Origin: Phycisphaeraceae bacterium
GTDB taxonomy: Bacteria; Planctomycetota; Phycisphaerae; Phycisphaerales; UBA1924
Length of the DNA stretch: 24,377 bases
Reading direction: 5' to 3'
NCBI GenBank assembly: GCA_009827215.1
Contig: WUAJ01000013.1
Span: 1-24,377 of the forward strand
Position 1 is the first letter of the stretch. Each line of letters begins with the position of its first letter. A model generated the notes under the pieces. It was not told where the DNA came from, ran no database searches, and saw only the letters and a program-made list of their open reading frames with translations. This document shows positions 14,470 to 22,161 of the stretch, piece after piece. Both the position numbers and the translations under genes were made by a program.

Positions 14470-15555
14470 TCAGGGGGTGGTCGTCGCGGGATCGGTGCTC
14501 TGAGCTTCGGCTGGTGTGATTGTGAATCCGACTTCTGGGAGTTCTGTGATAACCTCGACTCCGCTTGGGAGACCCAGAATTTCGACGGATTTGGAGGTGA
14601 TCGCACGCTCCAGATCCTGAAATGACAGGGAGAGGACGGCTGATGGGGTGATCTCGGATTCGGTGATCTGGGTGATGAGATCCGCCGGACCTGAGAGCTG
14701 GATGCCGACGAGGTCCTCGGATCCTGGATCGAGCGTGACATTCCAGCGTCCGACTTCTCCTGGCGCCAGCAGGATCTGGATCGGGAGACGATCGATCGTG
14801 GTGTTCTGAGTCAGTGAACGGACAGTCAGACGGATATCAGCTCTTGAAGGTGAGAGGACAGGGACCCAACCCAATGGGAGTGAAGAGTCGCTTTGGACAG
14901 GCATATTGATCGCGACATTGGGGATGGTCTCGAGACGACCTGGAGTCAGTGCGGCGATGAGCGAGGTATCGGGAGCGGCGATGAGTTCGCGTCCTTCGAG
15001 TGTGCCGATGATGGAGCTTGGTCCTGTGATGCGGACTGTCTGAGGGATCGCGCGTGGAGTGCCGTCGAGCGCCACGCTTGCGGGGATGTCTACGCGGACA
15101 GGGAGCTCGAGCGCGACGAGCTCGTCGACTTCGACGATGACGAAGTCGCTCGAGACGGATCCGATGGAGACCCCGCTGGTTTTGATCGCTGGTGTGTCGC
15201 GGAGGATTGAGCGGATGTCGAGATCATGGGTTCCGGTGCGCGCCGGGATTTGCTCACCCACATTCATCTGCATACGCCCTCGCATCTCGCGCGGCGCGGC
15301 GTCGAGTGATGCGAGCGATCCCTCGAGTTCGATGTTGACTGAGGAGATCCAGTCATCCGAGGATGCTGGTCGCACGACGAACTGGTGCTCGGGGTCTTGG
15401 GTATTGCCGACGAGGACGATCTGCAGTTCGATTGTTCGTGTCTGGACCATTCGTGACTCGGCGAGGAGCCAAATCAGCAGGGTCAGGAAGGTGACGACGA
15501 TGATTGATCGGATCTGCGACCAGAATCGGGATGGCGCTTTGGAGGCTGATGCCAT
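14470..15555 (-). CDS. cdaR: CdaR-like protein with YbbR repeats, regulator of diadenylate cyclase
   Basis: The product has 361 residues. GGGAGG stands 8 bases before the ATG at 15555, which shares its A with the cdaA stop (TAATG). Residues ~16-33 form one membrane helix (SIIVVTFLTLLIWLLAES); the rest is outside the cytoplasm. It holds several YbbR-type repeats of about 75-80 residues, beta-rich with motifs such as PVRVDIPASVALDGTPRAIP and VRITGPSSIIGTL. In Firmicutes the YbbR protein CdaR binds CdaA and controls its activity; the gene order and overlap here argue for the same pairing. The C-terminus ends in a short Thr/Pro-rich tail. Low sequence conservation makes repeat borders uncertain, but context makes the call solid. 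Confidence 0.88.
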   Translation of the reverse strand: MASASKAPSRFWSQIRSIIVVTFLTLLIWLLAESRMVQTRTIELQIVLVGNTQDPEHQFVVRPASSDDWISSVNIELEGSLASLDAAPREMRGRMQMNVGEQIPARTGTHDLDIRSILRDTPAIKTSGVSIGSVSSDFVIVEVDELVALELPVRVDIPASVALDGTPRAIPQTVRITGPSSIIGTLEGRELIAAPDTSLIAALTPGRLETIPNVAINMPVQSDSSLPLGWVPVLSPSRADIRLTVRSLTQNTTIDRLPIQILLAPGEVGRWNVTLDPGSEDLVGIQLSGPADLITQITESEITPSAVLSLSFQDLERAITSKSVEILGLPSGVEVITELPEVGFTITPAEAQSTDPATTTP

Positions 15556-16499
15556 TACGAAGCCTCCCTTTGATCATCGTCTTTGGTCGGCTGCGATGAT
15601 TCGGAAATCGTTCCGGTCGGCGCTGGTTTGGTGACCTCTTCGACGAATCCCGCATCGGGATCGTCCGCTTTGGATTCTGGGAATGCCGGCTTTTCAGTTT
15701 CGTCGGGATGTCCGAGCAGATTACGAAGGGTGTCTTCGAGTTGATCCCGATCGATTGGATCCGACAACTGTCCACGCTGAGCGATGCGGATGTGTCCGGA
15801 TTCTTCTGAGACCACGAGGACCAACGCATCGGAGTCCTTGGTGACTCCGATCGCGGCACGGTGGCGCGATCCGAATGACTGATCGGTGATCTCTGTTGCG
15901 CTGGCCATCGGGAGCTGTACACCCGCGGCTTGGATTCGATCGGCGCGGATGACCACGGCGAGGTCGTGGAGCGCCGAACCGGGATGGAAGATGGTCTGGA
16001 TGAGCGAGGAGGTCAGTTTCGCGTCGAGATCGGTACCCCCCTCGGTGACGGATTTGAGACCAACGCGTCGTTCGATGACGATGATGGCGCCGAACTGTGC
16101 CTTGGAGAGGAATACACACGCAGGCGCGAGCTGCGCGGCGATTGCGGCGGCGCCTTGTTCAGAGGCGCTGAAGAGTCTGGTTTCTCCGAGCCGAATGAGC
16201 GCTCTGCGGAGTTCGGGCTGGAAGATCACGACGAGCGCCAGCGCGAAACCCGCGAGGACGCGGTCGTAGAGGTAGGTCAGACGCGCGAAAGTATCGTCTC
16301 CGACAACTCGCACGACGAGGGTTCCGACAATAAGGACGAATATCAGTCCTTTGATCGCGCGGGCTGCTCGAGTGCCTTGGAGAAAGCGGATGATCGCGTA
16401 GACGACGATCCAGATGATGAGCAGCTCGACGAGAACTTCCCACGGCGCATAGGCGCTGAGTCGGCTAATCAGGTCCTGGATGCGATCGAACAATCCCAC
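15555..16499 (-). CDS. cdaA: Membrane diadenylate cyclase CdaA (DisA_N domain) with DLA instead of DGA
   Basis: The product has 314 residues and should make cyclic di-AMP from two ATP. The start is a GTG at 16499 with AGGG 6 bases upstream. Three membrane helices lie at about 22-40, 48-66 and 81-95, as in the CdaA family. The cyclase domain follows: FGAIIVIER (136-144), a HDxA segment (178-181) and GSRHRAAIG (210-218). The family's ATP-binding DGA motif reads DLA here, at Asp179-Leu180-Ala181; the Asp and the RHR motif are kept. The last ~50 residues are a polar, acidic, probably disordered tail. cdaR overlaps by one base. c-di-AMP commonly governs osmolyte and potassium balance. Activity is likely, but the Gly-to-Leu change deserves testing. 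Confidence 0.92.
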   Translation of the reverse strand: MGLFDRIQDLISRLSAYAPWEVLVELLIIWIVVYAIIRFLQGTRAARAIKGLIFVLIVGTLVVRVVGDDTFARLTYLYDRVLAGFALALVVIFQPELRRALIRLGETRLFSASEQGAAAIAAQLAPACVFLSKAQFGAIIVIERRVGLKSVTEGGTDLDAKLTSSLIQTIFHPGSALHDLAVVIRADRIQAAGVQLPMASATEITDQSFGSRHRAAIGVTKDSDALVLVVSEESGHIRIAQRGQLSDPIDRDQLEDTLRNLLGHPDETEKPAFPESKADDPDAGFVEEVTKPAPTGTISESSQPTKDDDQREAS

Positions 16500-16533
16500 G
16501 GGCTACCCTTAGGGGTCTGGCGTTGGAACAGGG

Positions 16534-16553
16534 GCGCGGAAGCGGCTCCGCGC
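16534..16553 (-). promoter_or_regulatory. Leader hairpin upstream of cdaA
   Basis: GCGCGGA, loop, TCCGCGC forms a 7-bp GC-rich stem with a 6-base loop about 35 bases before the cdaA GTG. A second small pairing (ACCC with GGGT near 16504-16515) would partly cover the AGGG ribosome site. TAGAAT (16570-16565) upstream could be a -10 box, without a clear -35. Confidence 0.35.
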
Positions 16554-16639
16554 TTTGGGCGATTCTAACCGATTCATGATTGAAATGCTTGCACAAAGCG
16601 GCTTGGAACGCACGAAAGAACCACTTTGGGAAGAGTTCA

Positions 16640-16906
16640 TTGGGATACACGATCACACAAGTCGAGACGACCCCGAACCCACTGGCGCGGAAGCTGATTG
16701 TTGATCCGGCTCCGGGACGCATCGTCTCGTGCTTCGATGTGTCCAAAGGATCGGACGATCCGCTCGCGGCGGCGATCATCGGATGCGACGGGGTGACCAA
16801 TGTGCTCGTCCACAGCGCCTTCATCTCGGTGTGTTTCACTGAGCAGACCAGATGGGGGACGCTCAAGAATCAGATCGCTCGCGCACTGGGAGATGTCGAT
16901 GGCTGA
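16640..16906 (+). CDS. Nfu_N-domain protein (Fe-S cluster scaffold type)
   Basis: The product has 88 residues. ETTPNPLARKLIVD at its N-terminus is the TPNP hallmark of the Nfu/NifU N-terminal domain, and residues up to GVTNVLVHSAFISVCF complete that domain. No NifU C-terminal domain with CxxC follows, so it is an Nfu_N-only protein. The most likely start is TTG at 16640 with AAGAG 4 bases upstream, giving MGYTITQVE; a TTG at 16580 would add 20 residues. Its last 8 bases overlap the mutY start, so the two are almost certainly cotranscribed. MutY carries a 4Fe-4S cluster, so a role in Fe-S delivery is attractive, but the isolated Nfu_N domain has no clear biochemical role. Confidence 0.8.
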   Translation: MGYTITQVETTPNPLARKLIVDPAPGRIVSCFDVSKGSDDPLAAAIIGCDGVTNVLVHSAFISVCFTEQTRWGTLKNQIARALGDVDG

Positions 16907-17927
16907 TCGTCGTCGAGCGAAATCCATCAGCACGGCGCTGGAGTCGTGGTTTGCTCACGCGGCGAGGGATCTGCCTTGGAGGTTTGAGCCTCGCGATCCG
17001 TATATGTCGCTTGTGAGCGAGTTGATGCTTCAGCAGACGCAGGTGTCGAGGGTGCTGGAGAAGTTTGAGCCGTTCTTGGAACGGTTTCCGAGCATCGAGG
17101 ATCTCGCAAACGCGGATGAAGCGGATGTGCTCAGTGAGTGGTCAGGATTGGGGTATTACCGGCGTGCGCGGATGCTCCATGCGTGCGCTCAAGCAATCGT
17201 CGAGCAGCATGATGGCGAGGTTCCTCGCGATGTAGAGTCCTTGTGTGCGCTGCCAGGGATAGGAAGGTATACCGCTGGGGCGATTGCTTCGATGGTGTAT
17301 GGAGATCGGGAGCCGTTGGTGGACGGGAATGTGGTTCGTGTGATGCAACGACTGCACAACAATCCGGATCAGCAGAATGATCCCAAGACAGTGAAGTGGG
17401 CGTGGGAAAATGCGACGGAGTTGGTCGAGGCGAGCGAAGAGCCGGGCGTGCTCAACGAGGCGCTGATGGAACTGGGCGCGACGGTGTGCACTCCCAAGCG
17501 GATCCGCTGTGATCAGTGTCCTGTGCAGAAGCACTGCAAAGCGTTTGATGCGGGAACAACGGAATCGGTCCCTCCACCCAAACCTCGTGCCAAACGGAAG
17601 GAGTTGTTCTGTGCTTCAGTGGTATGCATTGACAGCAAGGATCGCGTGCTCATGGAACAGCGCGGCGAGGACGGGCTGTGGGCGCGGATGTGGCAGGTCC
17701 CGACGATCGAGCGGGAGGATCGCGCCCCCACTACTGAGGAAATCGGGGATACTGCGGAACTGATTGATTCATTTGTGCATCAGACGACGCATCGGATAGT
17801 TCGATTCGATGTGTATCGATTCGATGAGATTTCTACACGGGATCGCAGTTTCAAGTCACGATCACAGATTGATCGGCTCGGAATCTCGAATGCACAGATG
17901 AAGGTGCTCACGAGTGTGTTTGAATGA
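16899..17927 (+). CDS. mutY: A/G-specific adenine DNA glycosylase
   Basis: The product has 342 residues and removes adenine mispaired with 8-oxoguanine. I chose the ATG at 16899 because GGGAG lies exactly 6 bases upstream; the upstream in-frame ATG at 16893 is too close to that site. Residues ~10-215 are the HhH-GPD glycosylase: SELMLQQTQV with catalytic Glu41, LPGIGRYTAGAIAS helix-hairpin-helix, and VDGNVVRV with catalytic Asp142. The 4Fe-4S cluster ligands C197, C204, C207 and C213 show the exact C-X6-C-X2-C-X5-C spacing. Residues ~235-340 are the Nudix-like C-terminal domain that recognises 8-oxoguanine (VLMEQRGEDGLWARMWQVP). The gene overlaps the Nfu_N gene by 8 bases and converges on purK with 3 bases between stops. 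Confidence 0.96.
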   Translation: MADRRRAKSISTALESWFAHAARDLPWRFEPRDPYMSLVSELMLQQTQVSRVLEKFEPFLERFPSIEDLANADEADVLSEWSGLGYYRRARMLHACAQAIVEQHDGEVPRDVESLCALPGIGRYTAGAIASMVYGDREPLVDGNVVRVMQRLHNNPDQQNDPKTVKWAWENATELVEASEEPGVLNEALMELGATVCTPKRIRCDQCPVQKHCKAFDAGTTESVPPPKPRAKRKELFCASVVCIDSKDRVLMEQRGEDGLWARMWQVPTIEREDRAPTTEEIGDTAELIDSFVHQTTHRIVRFDVYRFDEISTRDRSFKSRSQIDRLGISNAQMKVLTSVFE

Positions 17928-17930
17928 GCT

Positions 17931-19061
17931 TTATCCCACGATGCGCGTGAAGCGTTCGAGCATCGCGTCGAGCTGGGATTCGCTCGGCGCGTTGAGCGTG
18001 ATGTGTCCGATTTTGCGTCCGGCTCGTGGTTCTTTGCCGTAGAGGTGGATGTGGGCTTGGGGCATCGCGTCGAGTGCGCCGGGGCGTGGCTCGTTCCCGA
18101 TCAGGTTGATCATCGCGCTGTGTCCGATCGGATCAGCGCTCGCGAGCGGCATTCCAAGCACGGCTCGCATGTGGTTCTCGAACTGACTGGTTTTCGCGCC
18201 CTCGATTGTCCAGTGTCCTGTGTTGTGCACACGCGGCGCGATCTCGTTGGCAAGGAGCTTGGCGCTTGGACCCGATCCGATCTGGAAGTACTCCACGGCG
18301 AGCGTTCCGACATACTCGAAGTGCTTCAAGATCGACTCGATCGCTGTGCGTGCTTGCTGAGCGACACTGTCGTCGATGTTACGGGCGGGCGCTTTGGTGA
18401 GGCGCAGGATCCCGCCGCGATGAATGTTCTCGGAAAGCGGGTAGTACTCGATCGAACCATCGGCGGCGCGCGTCGCGATGATGGAAAGCTCTCGCTCAAA
18501 CTCGATGAATCCGTCGAGGATCGCGGGGACTCCTCCGAGTGTGTTCCATGCTTCTTGTGCTTTGGAGGGGTCGCTGATGAGGACCTGTCCCTTGCCGTCG
18601 TATCCGAGCGTGCGTGCTTTGAGGATCGCTGGTGCGCCGAGGGATTCGAGCGCGGCACTCAGGTCTTCGAGCGAGTCGATCTGTTTATATGGAGGCACAT
18701 CGATTCCGAGATTGGTGAACATCGATCGTTCGCTGAGTCGGTCTTGCGAGACGCTGAGCGCTTTGGGGTTGGGATGGATCGTTGAGTGTTCTGCGATGAG
18801 CGCGGCGCCTTGTCCCGGAACATTCTCAAACTCGTAGGTCACCACATCGTTGGTCTGCGCGAGCTTGAGGAGCGCTTCATGATCATCGTAAGAGGCAACG
18901 ATCTGCGCGCATTGTCCGATTTCGTTGGTGGCGCAGCAGTGCTCGTTTGGATCCAGGACGGTGCACTTGATCCCGAGATGATGGACTGATTGTGCGAGCA
19001 TCTGCGCGAGCTGTCCGCCTCCGATGATCCCGACTGATTTGGTGTCTGGATTCGGATTCAT
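17931..19061 (-). CDS. purK: 5-(carboxyamino)imidazole ribonucleotide synthase
   Basis: The product has 376 residues, a normal length. It is an ATP-grasp enzyme converting AIR, ATP and bicarbonate to N5-CAIR in purine synthesis. [14 protein letters not shown] at about 11-24 is the N-terminal nucleotide-fold signature, [15 protein letters not shown] near 145-160 the ATP-binding part, and [20 protein letters not shown] near 265-285 the conserved metal- and substrate-binding segment. The start ATG at 19061 overlaps the purE stop (ATGA), so it is translated in coupling with purE. The order purE-purK is the common bacterial one. The stop is only 3 bases from the convergent mutY stop, leaving no room for a terminator. 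Confidence 0.97.
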   Translation of the reverse strand: MNPNPDTKSVGIIGGGQLAQMLAQSVHHLGIKCTVLDPNEHCCATNEIGQCAQIVASYDDHEALLKLAQTNDVVTYEFENVPGQGAALIAEHSTIHPNPKALSVSQDRLSERSMFTNLGIDVPPYKQIDSLEDLSAALESLGAPAILKARTLGYDGKGQVLISDPSKAQEAWNTLGGVPAILDGFIEFERELSIIATRAADGSIEYYPLSENIHRGGILRLTKAPARNIDDSVAQQARTAIESILKHFEYVGTLAVEYFQIGSGPSAKLLANEIAPRVHNTGHWTIEGAKTSQFENHMRAVLGMPLASADPIGHSAMINLIGNEPRPGALDAMPQAHIHLYGKEPRAGRKIGHITLNAPSESQLDAMLERFTRIVG

Positions 19062-19561
19062 GATCGCGGATCTGGATTGTCGAGGACGGCTTGGGTCTGC
19101 TCGCTTCGGAACTGATCAAGTGCGGTTCTGATGTCGGGGTACTTGTTGCTCAGGATCGACGCGGCGAGGATCGCGGCGTTCTTGGCGCCGGCTTTCCCGA
19201 TCGCGACGGTCGCGACTGGAACGCCTGCAGGCATCTGCGCGATCGAGAGGAGCGAGTCCATGCCTTTGAGTGCTTTGGACATGACGGGGACGCCGATGAC
19301 TGGGAGCGAGGTCATGGACGCGACCATCCCTGGGAGATGAGCGGCGCCTCCAGCGCCGGCGATGATGACCTCGATCCCGCGCTCGCGTGCACCCTTTGCG
19401 TGCTCGACGAGCAGGTCTGGGGTGCGGTGCGCGGAGACGACCTTGACCTCGTGGTGGATCGCAAGCTGCTCAAGCATCGCGCCGGCGTGCTCCATCACAT
19501 CGGGCCAATCGGACTGCGAACCCATGATGACGCTGACGAGGGTGTGGGCTGGGGTATCCAT
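19058..19561 (-). CDS. purE: N5-carboxyaminoimidazole ribonucleotide mutase
   Basis: The product has 167 residues. It is a class I PurE converting N5-CAIR to CAIR, the step after PurK. GSQSDW (14-19), SAHRTP with His45 and [11 protein letters not shown] (69-79) are the active-site signatures. The C-terminus is unremarkable. No Shine-Dalgarno precedes the ATG at 19561; instead a perfect 7-bp hairpin ends directly against the start codon. purK follows with a 4-base overlap. The lipid A deacylase gene lies 51 bases upstream on the same strand, so purE may share its transcript or use a promoter inside that gene. Confidence 0.97.
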   Translation of the reverse strand: MDTPAHTLVSVIMGSQSDWPDVMEHAGAMLEQLAIHHEVKVVSAHRTPDLLVEHAKGARERGIEVIIAGAGGAAHLPGMVASMTSLPVIGVPVMSKALKGMDSLLSIAQMPAGVPVATVAIGKAGAKNAAILAASILSNKYPDIRTALDQFRSEQTQAVLDNPDPRS

Positions 19562-19586
19562 GATCGAGTTTAGGCGATTCTCGATC
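19562..19586 (-). promoter_or_regulatory. Hairpin abutting the purE start codon
   Basis: On the minus strand GATCGAG, an 11-base loop, CTCGATC forms a perfect 7-bp stem whose last base touches the purE ATG. There is no T-run, so it is not a terminator. It could hinder or position ribosomes at a start that lacks a Shine-Dalgarno. Confidence 0.4.
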
Positions 19587-19612
19587 GCGTGTTCAGGAAC
19601 AAAATCTCACGC

Positions 19613-20707
19613 TTACCAATCAAATGAGCATCCGAGGACGATGGAGCCGAAGGTCTGGCGATCCGGCTGGAGCTCGAAGCGTTCGGATTGGATGCTCTGG
19701 GACCATCCGAAGTAGAAGCTCTCGTATTGCACGATGAGTCCGAAGGTGAAGGTCGCGACGAGGGGTTCGCGCTGCGCGGAGCGTGATCCGGCGAAGACGG
19801 TGCCGTCGAGGAAGATGTCGTGGGCAATCGCGTCGACGCCGAGCTTGGTGTACGCGTAGATAGACCAGTTGGATTCGGATGCTTCGTTGGTGCGGACGGT
19901 GTGGTCGCGGTGTCCTAGGAGTGACGCGGGTCCGAAGTCGTCCGGGAGGTGCTTCCCGAATCTGAGTGTCATCGAGGTGCGTGCATCGACGAGCACTGTT
20001 CCCACATCAAATCCCACAGCGGGGAGCATTTGGATTTCCAATCCTGCGATGTCGGCGGGTTTGGATTTCCATGTGCGTGTGAATGAAAAGTTGAGGGTGG
20101 GCTCTCCTGGAATTTGAGTGTTCCATCCGAGCGGATCGTCTTCATCGGGGAAGGTGTTGTGGATCCATCCTTGGATGGTTTCGGCGCCGCTGGTATGGCC
20201 GGTCATGCCGAGACTGAATCCGAAGTGGTCATGCTTATGCTTGTCAGCTCTTTGGAATGAGAACTCCAGTGCAAGGTGTCCGGCGTAGGGATGATCACGG
20301 GCGGGTGGGTTCGGGAGCAAGATATTGGCAGGGGTATAGATGCGTTGCTTGAGTGCGATTCCGACCCCGAAGCGTTGGTCTTTTTCGTCTGAGATCGCAA
20401 GACGCGATGCGAGTGCATGATCGAGTCTTGGATTGAATGAGAGCTCGATCGCGTTGGCGTTGGTGTAGTAACGATCGGTGTCGTCGATGAAGTTGGGAAC
20501 GGTGCCGTCGTTATCCCAGTAGATGGTGAGATCACGGAACTTGTATTTGGAGAAGTTGAGGATCCCGAGGAGGGAATCGTCTCCAGCTTCGATGGACTGC
20601 TGAGCGTTTTTGATATCGTCCGCGTCAGCGCGATCCTTGTCTTGAGCAACTGCGAGCGTGGCTAGAAGAGCCGGCATCAGGATAATGAGTACATACCTCG
20701 TGATCAT
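19613..20707 (-). CDS. LpxR-type lipid A 3'-O-deacylase family protein (DUF2219)
   Basis: The product has 364 residues. Residues 1-22 are a signal peptide (YVLIILMPALLATLAVAQ), then a short helical stretch, then an outer-membrane beta-barrel. Family landmarks are WDNDG at about 64-68, TDRYYTNA (77-84), HPYAGHLALEF (139-149), GMTGHTSGAETIQGWIH (167-183) and LGWNTQIPGEPTLNF (193-207). The C-terminal residue is Trp after a short aromatic strand, fitting barrel assembly. LpxR removes the 3'-acyloxyacyl chain from lipid A, so the cell should make lipid A and have an outer membrane. The ~30 residues between signal and barrel are not usual in LpxR. No Shine-Dalgarno is visible before the ATG; TATCAT lies 6 bases upstream, so the transcript may be leaderless. 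Confidence 0.87.
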   Translation of the reverse strand: MITRYVLIILMPALLATLAVAQDKDRADADDIKNAQQSIEAGDDSLLGILNFSKYKFRDLTIYWDNDGTVPNFIDDTDRYYTNANAIELSFNPRLDHALASRLAISDEKDQRFGVGIALKQRIYTPANILLPNPPARDHPYAGHLALEFSFQRADKHKHDHFGFSLGMTGHTSGAETIQGWIHNTFPDEDDPLGWNTQIPGEPTLNFSFTRTWKSKPADIAGLEIQMLPAVGFDVGTVLVDARTSMTLRFGKHLPDDFGPASLLGHRDHTVRTNEASESNWSIYAYTKLGVDAIAHDIFLDGTVFAGSRSAQREPLVATFTFGLIVQYESFYFGWSQSIQSERFELQPDRQTFGSIVLGCSFDW

Positions 20708-20713
20708 GGACAG

Positions 20714-20743
20714 ATGATAGCGGCCACCAACATCGATTGAAAA
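20714..20743 (-). promoter_or_regulatory. Weak possible promoter of the lipid A deacylase gene
   Basis: On the minus strand TTTTCA (20743-20738), an 18-base spacer and TATCAT (20719-20714) could form a promoter. The start site would then fall at or near the ATG, giving a leaderless transcript, consistent with the missing ribosome site. Confidence 0.25.
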
Positions 20744-20963
20744 GACCCACCAGATTTGGGGGAGTTTGTTGTCACGAGCGTCCTCTTAGGCGTCTCCAGT
20801 TGGGCCTAGGCAAATTGTCCCAGAAAACTGTGCGCAAATATCCAGCAACAGTCTGAACCAGTTGTGATATTACATAAATTTGTGTTTTTTTGATGCTTAT
20901 ACACACTTTGCCGTGCGTGAGAGTGTCGATATTGGTGGAGTTGAATTTTAATTTCATAGAGGT

Positions 20964-22148
20964 ATGAAGCGTATGTCGTCCAATCAAGGTGATGGCCAAA
21001 CGAAGTCGAGCGATGACACCAATGGAGATTTGGTCCAATCACTTGGCAGTATTGACGACAACGACGCATCACATCGCGCCTGGAATGGACGAGATCCTCG
21101 GTTTTGTCCTGCATATCCGGAGGCGAACGCGATTATTGAACATCCAGGCGGTTCGAAGGTTCGGATCCCGATCGTCACATATAACATCAGCGCCAGCGGC
21201 GCAGGTCTAGCGACGCGGGTTTATCTTCATCGGCTTACACCGATCACGCTCGAGTTAATAACGCACGACGGCGAGGTTGCACTTGTGCATGGGAAAGTAC
21301 AATGGTGTGAGTACTACGAGAATGTCGTCCACAGGACAGGCATCCGCTTTGATGAAAAAATCCAGCCTCGCTTGTTTGTTGATCCGGAGGTGTGGATCAG
21401 GGAAGCGACAGACGAATCCGATTCTGCATGGAAGAATGAACGGGTAGCGCTGCATGTCGATGATGACGAGCTTGAAGCGAACGCGATCAGCATGTTGTTG
21501 AAGAACGCGAACTTCAAGTGCGAGAGCACTGAGACGATGGGACAAGCCGCGGATTTGGTGCAAGGCCATTCATATGATCTCGTGCTGCTCTCAGATACAC
21601 TGGATGAGGTCGATGGCGCTGAAGCGGTGAGCCGCTTGCGAACATGCGGGTATTCTGGACCGATCATTGTGCTAGCTGAGTCTGCTCACAAACGTGAGGA
21701 TGTCTTCTCTGGACTTGGTGTCAATGCGATTATGTCCAGGCCGGTTCAGCTCGTCCCGTTGATGTCCACACTTCGGGATGTGTTTGAGCAAGGATCGATG
21801 CTTTGCGGGACACAGCCAGTCTATTCGTCGCTGACTGCCGCGCAATGTACAACTGAATCACTCGAGAAGTATCTCGAACTCACTAAGAAGTGTGCCGCAC
21901 AACTGAATGAAGTCTTGAAGACGGATGACCTTGATGTGGCGCTCAAAATGTGTGGCTCTCTCAGAGCATCCGGTGCGGGATACGGATACGAAGTGCTCTC
22001 GTCGATGGCCGCGGACGCAACGCAAGCACTCAATGCTTCATGTTCGGTGCGTGAGACAGCCGTGAAGATTAGGTCACTGATCCGGTATATGAGCAGGCTC
22101 GCTGTGCGTCCTGCTGAGAGCGACGCGGTAGTAGATCAAGCCGCTTGA
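20964..22148 (+). CDS. PilZ - pseudo-receiver - Hpt-like protein
   Basis: The product has 394 residues; GAGG just before the ATG at 20964 is too close for it, so the ATG at 20973 (three codons on) may be the true start. Residues ~40-140 are a PilZ domain: NISASG (74-79) is the NxSxxG c-di-GMP motif, while the RxxxR half is irregular (arginines at 38, 43 and 46). Residues ~160-275 look like a receiver: VDDDE (165-169) and DLVLL are typical, but the phosphoacceptor is Ser210 (Asp211 follows), the switch Thr is Ala238 and the conserved Lys is Arg259. Residues ~300-380 form a helical region with SLRASGAGYGY aligning to the Hpt phosphosite, where His becomes Gly331. Likely a c-di-GMP-responsive scaffold that does not use phosphotransfer. 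No partner gene is adjacent. The 256-base AT-rich region upstream should hold its promoter; TATACA (20898-20903) is a possible -10. Confidence 0.82.
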   Translation: MKRMSSNQGDGQTKSSDDTNGDLVQSLGSIDDNDASHRAWNGRDPRFCPAYPEANAIIEHPGGSKVRIPIVTYNISASGAGLATRVYLHRLTPITLELITHDGEVALVHGKVQWCEYYENVVHRTGIRFDEKIQPRLFVDPEVWIREATDESDSAWKNERVALHVDDDELEANAISMLLKNANFKCESTETMGQAADLVQGHSYDLVLLSDTLDEVDGAEAVSRLRTCGYSGPIIVLAESAHKREDVFSGLGVNAIMSRPVQLVPLMSTLRDVFEQGSMLCGTQPVYSSLTAAQCTTESLEKYLELTKKCAAQLNEVLKTDDLDVALKMCGSLRASGAGYGYEVLSSMAADATQALNASCSVRETAVKIRSLIRYMSRLAVRPAESDAVVDQAA

Positions 22149-22161
22149 GACAAAGCGCTGA

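Noticed and set aside
15930..16568. Plus-strand frame of 212 codons opposite cdaA
   Set aside because: Very acidic, motif-free product overlapping the well-supported cyclase gene.
18003..18785. Plus-strand frame of 260 codons opposite purK
   Set aside because: Shadow of purK, whose ATP-grasp motifs are unmistakable on the other strand.
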